NCBI GenBank assembly: GCA_035772785.1
Contig: JAOCPU010000017.1
Span: forward strand, 124,001-188,000
Origin: Phlebiopsis flavidoalba
Taxonomy: Eukaryota; Basidiomycota; Agaricomycetes; Polyporales; Phanerochaetaceae
DNA: 64,000 nucleotides
Direction of reading: 5' to 3'
A model generated the notes under the pieces. The model had not been told where the DNA came from and did no database searches. It was given only the letters and a program-made list of their open reading frames with translations. The number at the start of each line of letters is the position of its first letter. The stretch's first letter is position 1. Made by a program: the position numbers and the translations under genes. Below are positions 48,336 through 59,691 of this stretch, piece by piece.

Positions 48336-50382
48336 CTATCTGCGAATTGGATGCAAGCAATGACGGTTTCTGGAGTAAACCTGAGTCGAGTTGTGCAAGT
48401 TAAAGAAGTGATGTGGCTTACCATTGCCTGGCTGGCGTCCGACACGATTGGGAACAATCTCGGCATCATCATCTTCCTCTTCCAAGTCCTCGTCAGCCCA
48501 GGGTCCGTTGAGATCTACAATGCCATCTTCTTCTTCATTGTCGTCGTCCTCCCACACGTCATCATCGTACTCCTCATACCCATCGGGCGTCCAATAAGGG
48601 GGTCGTATAACGATCCCAGCATTGCCCCAGGGTTGTAAGTGAAGAGCATTTTTGTCTCTGTCATTTGGAGACAAGTCACTTGCTCCAAGAGCCTCTCATT
48701 TTGGAAAGGCAAAAATCTGGCTAGCAACGAATGTATGGGAAGGGAGAGTTGGCAATTACGCGCCGGGATTCGACGTCGTCACTTCAGATCTGTTACACGT
48801 TGCTTTATTGCTTCGTCTCCGTCTACGGCTGACAAGATTATGTTTTGTTGTGTCCAATGTGATGACAAAGACCCCACTTGTCTGTTGAGACCTTTAATCC
48901 TCTGTTTGTGATCAAACATGGGATAGACCTACAGTGACGACGCCAATTCGCCCATCTTCGAAGGCCAAGTAGACACCATGTGTGGCCCGAGGGTAATAGC
49001 CAGGTGCCTCGCATAAGTTCAGGATGATGCTAACATCTGGACTGAGAGAAGATCCCGCCGGGCTCTGGCGGCCGAAAGAAACGTCTTTGATAATGACGAG
49101 GCGTCCGTCGTATGTGAGCGCGGCGACTGTCTTTCCGTCTGGCGATGTATGCACTGTGTCTGGGCTTGAGTATCGTGGTGCAGAGATGGAATCTGGGGCA
49201 CAAGCACGACTCACCAGCTATGAACTGCATCAACCGCGTCGTCGGACCTATTGTAGCCACGCCTCGTTCAGGCGTCAAGTGGCAACGCAGAGAGTGGCGG
49301 ATGTGGATTTGAGTATGATTATGCGAGAAATCGAACATGATTTGGCGTTCTGCAGTGTCAGGTAGTGGCCATGGGCTGTTACGAACGCAGAACGCCTCTT
49401 CTCCCGTTTGTCTGTCGAAGAACCGAATCGACGTATCACCACATATCACCACATGTAACGGGCTCAGTTCCGCATAATGAATTGTTCGAAACCCAACGCC
49501 GTGTATGACCTGGACTAATTCGCAGGTAAGAACGTTCCATACGTAGGCGTTGTCTGCTCCACACGACGAGTAAATTGGGGTGGACCATACGGTATGCCCG
49601 AGAAAACTCTGGAGGGGGTTAGAACCGCCCACGGTTTGAAACTACCCTTGGTCTTCGGGATATATGCTTATTGATGCGATATGAGATCATTTGCTGCAGC
49701 TCTTCAGGCGGGGCAGGGCTCTCTCTCTTCGTACTCCGCAGAGAGTCGCACACACCTCTTTGTCTTGCCCAAATCGGTCGAAAACAAGGAAACCATCGCC
49801 ATATTCAAGATGTGCGTATTGTCGAACATACGTCTAAATTTTATGATTAGATGGATAATGAGAATAGTCTCTTTGTCACACACTCGAGGAAGGGCCCCAG
49901 AGGATCTCGTCTGTATCCAAATCTCTGACAATGAGACCTCCATGCTTGTGTGTCGTCATCACAATCCCGCGTTTTTCGTCAACCTTGATGCGGTGAACAT
50001 CATCAACATTTGAATCCGCATAGCTTTTGGCACCATGGACGCTGCCGCCCGATCCAGCGACCTTCAAAAGTATAGCGACTGCGACCTGGTAGCGGTAAGC
50101 CAGCGAGTAACATCTTCAAAGGGTGTCAAATTACACAGTTTGATACCACGACTCTTCGTCTCCCTCAGAAGCGCTTTCCAGCAAAGCTTCCGGTGTAGGA
50201 ATGAAGCTGTGGTGATAGCACGCGTTGCGATACACGTATGTCTCATTTGTTATAAAGAAGTTGTTCCATCGGCGAGACGTTTGCCGGAAGGAGCTCAGGG
50301 CAGGTATTGGAAGAAAGAACAGGACAGAAAGGATGATTTCCGGAGGAAGGTCTGCGAGCTTCAACATGGTTGTTGAACGCAA
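48336..50382 (-). CDS. F-box/WD40-like protein with acidic tail
   Basis: A probable SCF-type substrate adaptor. The ATG at 50382 is followed by KLADLPPEIILSVLFFLPIP (50364-50305), a clear F-box, and SSFRQTSRRWNNFF. The rest resembles a beta-propeller: VHRIKVDEKRGIVMTTHKHG with LIVRDLDTDEILWG (about 49990-49890), then SFLGHTVWSTPIYSSCGADN (about 49610-49550), YAELSPLHVVICGDTSIRFF (about 49480-49420), TVHTSPDGKTVAALTYDGRL (about 49160-49100) and GVYLAFEDGRIGVVTV (about 48980-48930). The C-terminus is strongly acidic (YDDDVWEDDDNEEEDG, about 48570-48520), ending at 48336 or an intron nearby. Most frame changes coincide with plausible introns. It shares a divergent promoter with the F-box/DWW gene. 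Confidence 0.7.
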
Positions 50383-50780
50383 AGACTGTCATTATTTGGG
50401 CCTGTTAGGATCCGGGGGCAAGGGTTTCCAAAACGAGGTGCATCAGGCCCTTTTGAGCGATCCACTTTTAGCGCTTGCAACCTCGCCTCCTCCGTTTGTC
50501 ATCGAGCAGTGTGGGGACCATACCAACTTGGGCCTTTTCATGGTGAGTCTCGCCTTTGCTACTGGTTCTGTGCTGCTCATAAACTGGAAAGCATAACAGA
50601 AGATATACAGACGTCCACGATGCTTATTCCCGTCTCTCACCATGATCAGCTCGTTCTTTTCCTCTCCGTGAGGAGTCTACCTTCGTCAGGGACAGACGAC
50701 GAGCTGGCCAAAACGCCTTGCTGCAATACGATCTCGAAAACCTATCACTTCCCCCTCTGAGGTGAACGGTCACACTTCTA
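50383..50780. promoter_or_regulatory. Shared divergent promoter of two F-box genes
   Basis: About 400 bases separate the minus-strand F-box/WD40 start from the plus-strand F-box/DWW start. There is no clear TATA box; open frames across it carry no motif. Confidence 0.35.
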
Positions 50781-52060
50781 ATGGGACCAATGCCACTGGG
50801 CCCATCGAAATCTCGACCTCGTCCTGTCAAAGCACCTGACTTGCCCACTGAGATCCTAGCGGAAATCATGGACCACCTCGGTGACTGGGAGCTTGCAAAA
50901 GCTGTAGGGGTACCTACATCCTGTGCCATCCTCCTCTCGACTGGACGGACGCGCCAACCAGATGGATCATGCTGTCCTCACAGGCTACCTACCCCTCATT
51001 CGGGCTGCAGATCCGAACGGGCACCCACCAGACGAAAACCAGTGCAACTCTAGAATGGTGCGGTGTTGACTATTGATTACGTCCACGTTCTGGAGTACTT
51101 CCTTACCCAACATCGCACAATCTTCCTGACTCTCTACAAAACATGACCTCTTGCCGATCACTGCGTCCCAACATGGTCGAGTGTCAGTGCTTTGCCTGGT
51201 GGAAAAACGCGCAAGAGAGCTGTACCCTGACGTATTACGCCAACCCAAACCCTCCTCGGTTGCAGAGGCTATCGACGGCGCATCGCGCAATGGCCACATC
51301 AAATCCCTAGACTGGTGGCTCGAGTCCGGTATCCCTCTCGAATACACAGAGGCGGCATTAGAGATGGCCAGTCTGAAGAATCACATTGAGGTCCTTGATT
51401 GGTGGAAGCGCAAAAGCAAGGCAAATCGGTTGGTCATGAAGGTCGGGAAGGTTATGGACATGGCAAGCACACAGCAGGTCACGTCGAAGTCCTTGATTGG
51501 TGGGCGCGCGGCCACCAGCCAGAGGTGAAGTATGACCGACAGGCGATGTTACCACGCTAGCTGCCATGGAAAAGTTGAGGTTTTACAAGTGGTGGCTCGA
51601 GAGTGGGCTACAGCTCATTTTCGACCCTGACGCTCTTGTCGGTGCGACGAAACACACAATCGTCCAGAAGTCTTTGGAGTGGTGGAACAAGAGTGGCGTG
51701 CCGATACAATATCGCATGTGCGATATCGAGGAGGCGTTGGAAGACGCTATTGGCGGAGGTGAAGCGGCGAGACAATGGTGGAGAAGAAAAGGCGTAGACT
51801 TCAATGCCAACGACAAGGAATGGATGAAGCTAACAGAATCTGAATTGATGTGTGAGTACTTGAGACTGGATACACAAAACTTCCTGCGTCCGTTTGGTAA
51901 CACTTCTTTCACCAGCACGCCCCCACCGTCCAAACAATCCACCGCTCCGCGTGCCTCTCTGAGGTCCAAATCCAATTCACGGGCTTTTTTTCAAACTTCC
52001 GATCCAATTTCTTCTCTCCGAGTCCTAAATACCCTGCAATTTGTATCTGCTATCATCTAA
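50781..52060 (+). CDS. F-box protein with DWW ankyrin-like repeats
   Basis: The ATG at 50781 is followed by APDLPTEILAEIMDHLGDWE (about 50832-50891), an F-box. Repeats of about 34 residues follow, each centred on an Asp/Glu-Trp-Trp core. Visible units are HIKSLDWWLESGIPLEYTEA (about 51297), HIEVLDWWKRK (about 51381), HVEVLDWWARG (about 51476, after a shift), RFYKWWLESGLQLIFDPDA (about 51573) and QKSLEWWNKSGVPIQYRMCD (about 51666), closing with AARQWWRRKGVDFN. These are degenerate ankyrin-like repeats common in Agaricomycetes. The open frame runs to 52060, but family proteins end soon after the last repeat, so a stop near 51850 reached by a one-base change is likely. The target of the putative ligase is unknown. 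Confidence 0.6.
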
Positions 52061-52321
52061 GCATATCGGACTAGTTTTTGTATGTCATGTTGAAACGAGT
52101 GAGAATAGTCGAAGGACTGACTAGATTAGATTAAGCACCTTGTATGTATGGAGGTCACCGTAGATTAGATAAGATGACTGACGTGGCAGAGATCAGGATT
52201 CACACGCTTACCTACAATCATTGAGTCCTCGCCCGCTTCCCCCTCAGACAACTGGTCTTGCGTCTCCCTCCTTCACAAGTTTCCTCAACCACGGTCGTCG
52301 CTGTAGTTAGCGGAAGGTGCT
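52061..52321. other. Intergenic region
   Basis: A short spacer holding a TAGATTAGAT repetition (52123-52165) and the HRD3 promoter. No gene is seen. Confidence 0.4.
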
Positions 52322-55300
52322 ATGGCCCCCTCCAAACGAAAACCTCCAGGGCGAGAAGGGCCGCTTACATCGCGTTTGGACTGGTTGTTCTCACCGCGTC
52401 GTGCGTCAACGCTGAGGGTAGGTTAATGCAGAGCCTTGCATGGTCGAACTGTATTCAAGTTATGCGCAATAATAATTGCAGGCTGCACACGATGCTAAGA
52501 CAAGCCACCTCATTGATCCTACAGCTGAAGGTGAGCTTCTCATGCCGTACATGCACTTCTGTGCAATGACCATGACTAACTGTAAGGGTTACAGCTGCAA
52601 GGGCTACAAGCAAGCCATGGCTAACACACTATCTCACCTCAACATGCACTCGCATGCTGCCGAGAAGAATCTATGCAGAAGCTGTACGGCTCGCAGGGAT
52701 ACCCAACGTCCCTATGGTCCGCGCTGTTACCAAAACATTCAGGGACCGGTCCTATTGCAAGTGCTATGCGAATAGCCTTGAAGCTACGACATCAAACATG
52801 GCTTCCCATCCTTCGTAACTTCCACTCTCTTCGGACCAGAGGCACCTTGGACGGATTGGACGTAGAAAACAAGAAGAGCCTACATGGAAAGGCGGGTTGA
52901 AATGGTTTTGGATCTGCGCTGCACAACACGCGGCGGAAGTTTGGGCCATACCGACGCGGTTTTGTAACGCCGCGCTCTTGTTCTGGTAACGATTACATTG
53001 TGGTGTTGTATCGGGCTATGTACTCCTCATACGCAATCTCAGACCTTCTTGTATAGTTCCCACCGTCAACGAGGGATGGTTTCCATTGGACGCCAAACGC
53101 AGAGCTATCGTGAGAACTATCTACTCATGCCTCGATAAACAGGCAACGCCTCTTCTCAAGCCTTGCTCGGATTCTTTCATGCTACTGGATATCATGAGGA
53201 TTTGTAGTACCCGGTCGACGCAAGCTAAAGCCAGCTTTATCTCACTTTTTTGCAAGGTCACGGCGACACGAAAGGGCGCCAAAATGGATCAATGCTCGGT
53301 TACCGGTACGTGGAGCGGATGATATAGGAGTTGCAGAGGATTGTATGACTGCCGTTGACGTGGTAAATATGCCAGGATTTTGCCCGCGGTACAGCAACAG
53401 GTGCGCTGGGTAGCGCACTAGTTTCCTAGACTTACTGATCACAATTGTAGCGATGGCAAGGTTCCTATCCGGTCCCACCTGGTGGTAGAACCCTACCACT
53501 TGTGCCTCCCAAGCTATCCGACCTTGAAGGTGGAGTGTTTGGACCTGGCGCTAGCGTCGCTTTTCGACCTGGCTTGAACGCTGCGCGTCCGGTCATCAAG
53601 ACAGCTAACGCCCGCGCCGCTGGCGAGAAGAAGGGGACGACCTTCTGGAGTATTACTCTGTGGGCATTTCATCGTCTCCTCATTCAGGACAGAGTCCCAA
53701 TATAAATGTTGCAGTACAACGCCGATCGAGGTGAAGTCGACTTCGCGTATCGGCTGGGCAAGATCTTCTACCAGGGCAGCATCTACAGTACGAATGGCGG
53801 CATTGGGTCTGGAGGAGACGGTGCGAGTCCGCGTTGTCAGAGACTTTCACACAGCGCGATACTACTTTTTTACGCCATCGCCCGTCAAATCTGGCAACGC
53901 GACCCACCAAAACCCCAGACATTACCAGACACCCAAGGATAACCCGTCTCATGGGAGGGTACGCGGCGCTCGCCGCCGGATACCTTGGCCGGATGTTTCT
54001 CCGTGGGGAAGGCGTAAAACAAGACGCCGCGATGGCCAAGATGTGGTTCGAGCGAGGTGCAGAATACGGCGAGAAGGAGAGCCACAACGGACTCGGGATT
54101 TATCTCGGAGACAGACGGTCTCCGTGGACGGCAAAAAGGATATGAAGAAAGCCCTTGCGCATTTCACTGCTGCTGCGAACCAGGATCTTGCAGAAGCGCA
54201 GGTTCAGCTGGGGAAAGCACTACTACAGTATGTACATCTTTCGGTCACTTTCAACGTGTCATTTACATAGCAGCACAGTGCGTAACGAAACTCAAGCAAG
54301 CGGGCCTTGTACTTCGAGGCTGCCGTTCGATCAGGATCGCCATTTGAGGCGTACTATTATCTCGCGGACATCCAAAATCGGATAGCCCGGAATCCCTCGA
54401 CTCCTTCCGAAATTGCTGGAAGCTCTTGCGCAATCGCTGTTTCGTTCAATAAGGTCGTCGCAGAGCGGGGACTTTGGGGGGACAATCCACTTGAGGACGC
54501 CGAAATAGCATGGAACTCCGGCACAAATCGTGACAAGGAACTTGCAATGTTACATTGGTGGATTGCCGCAGAGCGGGGTTTCGAGACTGCACAGAATAAT
54601 CTGGCCTTCGTGCTTGACCAAGGTATGTCTGATTCCCTGGCCACAAGGTTACTCCTACTCATGGCATGCAGACAAGAGCGTACTTCGCTTCACGCGCTTT
54701 GCCCCACAGTCTCCCTCGAACGATACCGCCCGTTTAGCCCTAACGCAGTGGACCCGGCGGCCGCTGCAGCGGAACATCGACGCGCTGGTCAAGGTCGGGG
54801 ATTACTACTACCATGGACAATGTGACGGAGTCCCCGATGAGCCTGAAGCTGTACGGTATGAGAAAGCAGCAGGCTACTACCAGTCCGCCGCAGACACACA
54901 AATGAGCGCACTTGCGATGTGGAACCTTGGGGTGGATGTACGAGAAACGGAATAGGGCGTTCCACGGGATTTCCACCTCGCGAAGCGGCACTACGACCTT
55001 GCGCTTGATACGAACAGTGAGGCGTACGTTCCGGTAGTTCTCTCGCTTGTTAAGCTACACGCCAAGAGTCTGTGGTACACGCTCCTCGGTGGCGACGACA
55101 ACTTGAACTTATGGACATTCGAGGACTGCGGAAGGCGGTGTGTACCATTTCGGTTGATCACGATTACACCACGCTGACGAATGGTCCATAGATCAATTTG
55201 TTCAGCATTCGCCTGGTCACCGAGAAATCGAAGACGGTCACGGCAAGACAACGGCTGCGAAAAACACGCCTGCTGCTGACGAAGAGTTCTATCCGGAGGA

Positions 55301-55802
55301 AGAAGACGGAGCGTGGTACCCCGGGACGTGCTAAACGAGGAGTTCAACCGCCGCAAACGTGGTCAAAACCCAGACGCCATCAGCCAGGAAGACGACCCAG
55401 TGCAGGTAAACGCGCGTGTCTATTCATTCTGATTGCGTGAGCTGACACTTGATGCTACAGTGGGCAAGAGAACGGCGACAGGCTGAGAGCGACCGCGAAG
55501 GGGACTTTGGGCCAGAAGACTATTTTGACGGGGCAGTACGTGGCGGCTACCGTGGCGAGGAAGAGGTTGACCAGTTCATCGAGACGATGCTCTTGGTGGG
55601 GCTGTGCATCACGGTGTCCGTGTTGCTGTGTACATTCGAGGGCGATGGGTGGCAAACGGATCCAACGAGAGGAGCAGCAGAGGCAGCAGCAGCCGCGGCC
55701 CTTCAGCCGAATGGGGTTCCAGCGCAAGCCGCTGCTCCGCCAGCCATCGCGGGTGGGTTGTATCCGCGGCCAGGCGAGCAGTGGCCATGTGGCGGTCAGT
55801 AA
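52322..55802 (+). CDS. HRD3: ERAD ubiquitin-ligase subunit HRD3/SEL1L, frame-broken
   Basis: HRD3 is the ER-lumenal partner of the Hrd1 ubiquitin ligase and selects misfolded glycoproteins for retrotranslocation and degradation. The ATG at 52322 leads, after a one-base shift, to a signal peptide (AAYIAFGLVVLTASCVNAE, 52364-52420). Sel1-like repeats fill the lumenal part: AYRLGKIFYQGSIY (about 53735), AALAAGYLGRMFLRGEG with AAMAKMWFERGAEYGEKESH (about 53960-54085), ALAHFTAAANQDLAEAQVQL (about 54152), ELAMLHWWIAAERGFETAQN (about 54535), then IDALVKVGDYYYHG and EPEAVRYEKAAGYYQSAADT (about 54776-54898). A single membrane helix FIETMLLVGLCITVSVLLY (about 55578-55632) precedes a Gln/Arg/Pro-rich cytosolic tail. 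Many one-base shifts occur between and within repeats. Confidence 0.86.
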
Positions 55803-56185
55803 CTGATTTTTACTGTTTGTTTTGCGAGGGATCTAGGAAGATATACACACTTTCCAAAATCTTCGTTCTGACCTGTTTGCATTCTCGTGGCTCGTCAAGC
55901 CTCATGCCTCAGGCCTCACAGCTATACGTTCATCTTTGTAAAACTTGTGCTAGATGGTGCTCGGGAATCGTCGGTGCAACTGGCCCGGTCTCCGCGTGCC
56001 CGGCGTCTGTGGCAATTGCTTGTCATGTTTGTGTCTCGTAGGCCTCCGTGGCTGTAAATTGAAGGCTCCGGGAACTTCAACGATTTCTTTCAAAAGATCT
56101 ACCTTCTCCCTTAATCTGCTGCTTCCCTTCGCTGTCGACCTCTCCCTCCTCCCATCCCTCTGTGACACACCATACACCCGCTGGC
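55803..56185. other. Intergenic region
   Basis: The spacer between HRD3 and the SWIB gene, with pyrimidine-rich sequence before the SWIB start. No gene is recognised. Confidence 0.4.
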
Positions 56186-57086
56186 ATGAGTCTCGACGTC
56201 AGCCAATACGCCTGGTCAAATCCGGAAATGGGCCATTCTTGAGGCCCTGGTGTTGACCTTTCCACCATCAGCGCGAAACGCTGTTTTTTCGTCGAAAGCA
56301 AACTCCTGGAACAAAACAAAACCACGAACTTACACCGGAACTGGTCAAGGAGTACAAGGAAGACCTCGATACCCTCATTGGCAATGTGTACGAGCAGGTC
56401 AACGGAGATGTGTGGTGCGGAGGATTGAGGATGGGGCTGCCAAGAGGAAATACGAGGATGGAGAAAACGGAATGGACACAACTTCCTCAAGCGGCGAAGA
56501 AGTCAAGGAAGAACTCAGAAAAGTCGGACGCAGACCTCGCACGACAATTGTCAAAGGAGCTCAACGGTCGCGATCTAGCGCAACTCGAGGGCGGCCGCTC
56601 CTAAGAAGAACGGCGCACGGCGAGGAAAGAAGAATGCCAAGAGCTCAGCAACAGCAGGCTCCGACGCAGATAGTGTTGACTGGACCTGAGTCTAAGCCCA
56701 AAAAGAAGGGTGGCTTTACGAAAGAGTATCTCTTGAGGTGAGGATTCACATGTTCGTTCGTCAGAGATTTATCTGAATGGTCTGTGTTAGCGAGCCACTG
56801 GCTGCACTCCTCGGTGTAACACAGTTTGTCGCGTCCTCAGGCAGTCAAGCATATATGGGTGTACATCAAGGCACAGAACTTGCAAAATCCGAGTGATAAA
56901 CGGGAAATCATCTGTGACGAAAAGATGAAGAATATATTCCGCGTTGACAAGATTGGCATGTTCAAGATGAATCAAATGCTCGGAGAGTACGTGGCCTGTA
57001 ATTTTTCAGTCAGCTTGTACTCAGCTACATTGCACAGCCATCTGGGAGAACCTGCACCGACTCAGCCCACCCCTGAGCCTGCATAG
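56186..57086 (+). CDS. DEK_C-SWIB/MDM2 domain chromatin protein (UAF30/TRI1-like)
   Basis: A nuclear protein related to yeast UAF30 (RNA polymerase I upstream activation factor) and TRI1. The DEK_C domain reads VDLSTISAKR (56255-56284), KLLEQNKTT and, in the next frame, LTPELVKEYKEDLDTLIGNV followed by YEQVNGD (about 56330-56412). A basic Ser/Lys linker carries DADLARQLSKELNGR (56529-56573) and PKKKGGFTKEYLL (about 56698-56737). After an intron the SWIB domain reads SEPLAALLGV, LSRPQAVKHIWVYIKAQNL, KREIICDEKMKN and IFRVDKIGMFKMNQMLGE (56790-56987), all diagnostic. After a last intron the gene ends HLGEPAPTQPTPEPA, stop 57086. The 5' end is least certain because of in-frame stops between 56186 and 56255. 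Confidence 0.87.
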
Positions 57087-57860
57087 TGCCTCACGCGATC
57101 TTTTGCGTTACCGTATGCCTATGCTTCTTCGGAATTGAGAAGACACGTTCGATATCTTTTGCGCCTAGTATGTCGTGTTTAAACTCTACACCAAATTATT
57201 CCCAGTGTCACAGTATCTGCTTACTGTGCTTCCTAATGTTGTATTGTGTATCTTATAGTCGATTAACTGTGCACCCTTCTTTCCATTCTCATTCTTTCCC
57301 TTACTCTCTCCTCTCCCACGATGACGCAGAAGTCAGACATTCACCGTCCTCACCTTCCGACAGCAATCCGCTCATATTCAAATGACACCCATCTTATCAT
57401 ACGTAACCTCAACCAATTGATGGTCATTTCATTTGTGGCGCATAACACTAAAAAGACTAAAAGTGCGAAGCCTGTCAGCACCCATGGTTACCTTCGTCAT
57501 GTTTTGTTCTCCCGCAAACGTATCGCAACACACTGCCCAACTTCACATAAGTACATAGCTTGGAAGCCCCATGCGAACCAAATCACGCGAAGTGATCTAT
57601 GAAACAAGAACAAGACGTGACGTGTGGCTCAGTGACAGGTCTGTATTTATTTATATGTCTCGAGTCACCACTGCTTCGAATAACGACCGACAGTTTGAGG
57701 ACCGGGTCACGCTCCGTGCATGCCACGATCTTGGCACATTTACCTGCCGTCCCTCCCTCCTCACTAGAAAAATATATTTGTTTAATCGAAAAGGTTTTGT
57801 AGACTATAAACGTACGCCGCACGTACCTATCCATTTTTTTTTGGCGAGATAACCAGGATA
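57087..57860. other. Intergenic region, no gene identified
   Basis: The 3' flank of the SWIB gene and AT-rich sequence. Open frames of up to 100 codons on both strands have no motif. Confidence 0.4.
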
Positions 57861-59179
57861 AGAAAATGCGGGCATTACGACGGACTATAGCGCATCTGCT
57901 GCCTGAAGGGAAGAATCACCCCCATGCCTCCATTTCGTCCATAGTACGAGCGGCGTCAGAAGGGTCGGAGAAGGGGACTTTCAAGAGACAGAGCACCCCG
58001 GAGATAGTACCAGAGAGCTTCATGCTATTTGGGTACACTTCTACCAGAGACTTCGCGTGAGGAAAAGACGCGTTCGGTGAGGAATGTGTGGCGTATGCTG
58101 AATAGAGTCAATGAGGAAAGCAAGGCGGCACCCACGATATTGCATGGCGGAACTAGTCGGCCACATGTCGTTCCTCTCCAGATCCATGCAAGGTGGTATT
58201 ATGTACTTGTGGTTTCCCTCTGAGAGGAGATCTGAGTAGGGCTCAGGCTCCGCCGCGACTTCGTTTTGTCGTGACGACGGCTTCGATGGCAAAGCGACGA
58301 AACGATGGGACCAGAAGCAAAATAGTTTCGCTCGTACGTGAGTTTGCTGCCACAGTGCAGGCATCGAGTTCCCCTCCGAAGGAGCGTCAACGAGAGTTTA
58401 TTACGCAGAAGCGTATCTTCGGTCGTCGGTCGAAATTTGTCCAGAAGCTCGCGAATACTGGGTGCATGGCACACAGAGGGCCAGACCGGCGTAACAAGCC
58501 ATCGTCGATGGTGCCATAACAGCGATTGCTTCGCGCAATCGCGGACAGTAAGTAGGGCTCCTGTGAATAAGAGATCCTGCTCGATTTCCAGAAACCCCAG
58601 CTCTACCAGACGTTTCCGAACGTTCCAGGCTGTTTGGTGTCCTGATTGGCGAGTATTGAGACCGAGCTCGTCCACGATAAAGTTTCGGCGACAGAGGCAT
58701 GAGTCGACGATTCGGTAGATGCCAAAGTGAACAACTGTTTCCTCGACTGGATCAGCAAGGGCTCGCTTGAAGATACGCCTTGTAGAGGACTTTCTGTGGG
58801 ACGACCCAGATTGCCCTCAATGAACAAAAACTCCCTCTCTTTGGACCTCGTCCTGATTTCGGTGCCAGACGCGGATGGGAGCCATTCTCTACCATCTCCT
58901 GGAAGGATCTCAACAGTAGAGCTGATGATTGAATAGACGTCAATTATGAGGAGGCTTCTAGAAGAAGCTGCACTCACAAGCGCAGCACTAGCCAAAGCGG
59001 TCCCGAGTCGGAGTCCTGTTGATTTCTCCTGAAGCATTGCAGACGATGGGTACTCTGATGAAGGAGCAGTAGGTGACCAACGCTTGAGTAAATGTAAAGC
59101 TAAGATCTCGATTCTTTTCGAGGGTCAGAAACGAACTTGTATCAACATTCCCATAAAAGTAATGCAGCAGCCAAACCAC
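57861..59179 (-). other. Unassigned minus-strand coding signal
   Basis: Several long minus-strand frames overlap, including one of 144 codons (59037-58603) containing SLLIIDVYSIISSTVEIL and one of 158 codons (58675-58199) with ELLDKFRPTTEDTLLRNKL. A near-terminal segment reads SLESPLLRPF (about 58000). The mixture of hydrophobic helices and a polar tail would fit a membrane protein, but no family is recognised and the plus strand is also open over part of it. Confidence 0.25.
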
Positions 59180-59691
59180 GTACGCAAACGATTCTAGTTG
59201 TCGAGTTAAGTATCGCGATCACTCGTCTGTTCCCAGGAGGTGAGTAACGGGCAACGTTGAATGTACCTCAATGGGGTGTCTCAGGAGGTTAGATGCATAC
59301 CTTAACGCCCGGGACAGAAACATGTATAGTGCCGGGAGGGCGCAGACATCGACGTCTATACTAAAGGCATGAGCGGGAGGGCAAGGGAGTATTCATCATT
59401 TGTCATTTAGATGACGCTACATCATGCATCATGGGTTGACCAGGATAGTTTGCCTGCTAGACACATGCGAAGACAGAACTACTTCGTCCTTGAACTAGGG
59501 GTACAAGAGGGTTGTAGGGGTACAGAATAAACAAAATAAGGTATTGTGCCGTACATAACAGAGAAAAGTGAGGGGCATTGTTGACAGGGAGCACTCGTGA
59601 CTTCTAATGGTAATTTGTTGACTGGTCATTGCTGGCGCAAAAAGCGTGCCGCTCGTGCTACCTATCTGGCGAAGCTCAGCGTCGACAAGGT
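59180..59691. other. Intergenic region
   Basis: The downstream flank of the TmpA-like gene, which ends on the minus strand at 59692. No gene is supported. Confidence 0.4.

Noticed and set aside
57321..57852. Two overlapping 93-codon plus-strand frames
   Set aside because: The composition is AT-rich with no motif, and the minus strand is also open; probably intergenic.
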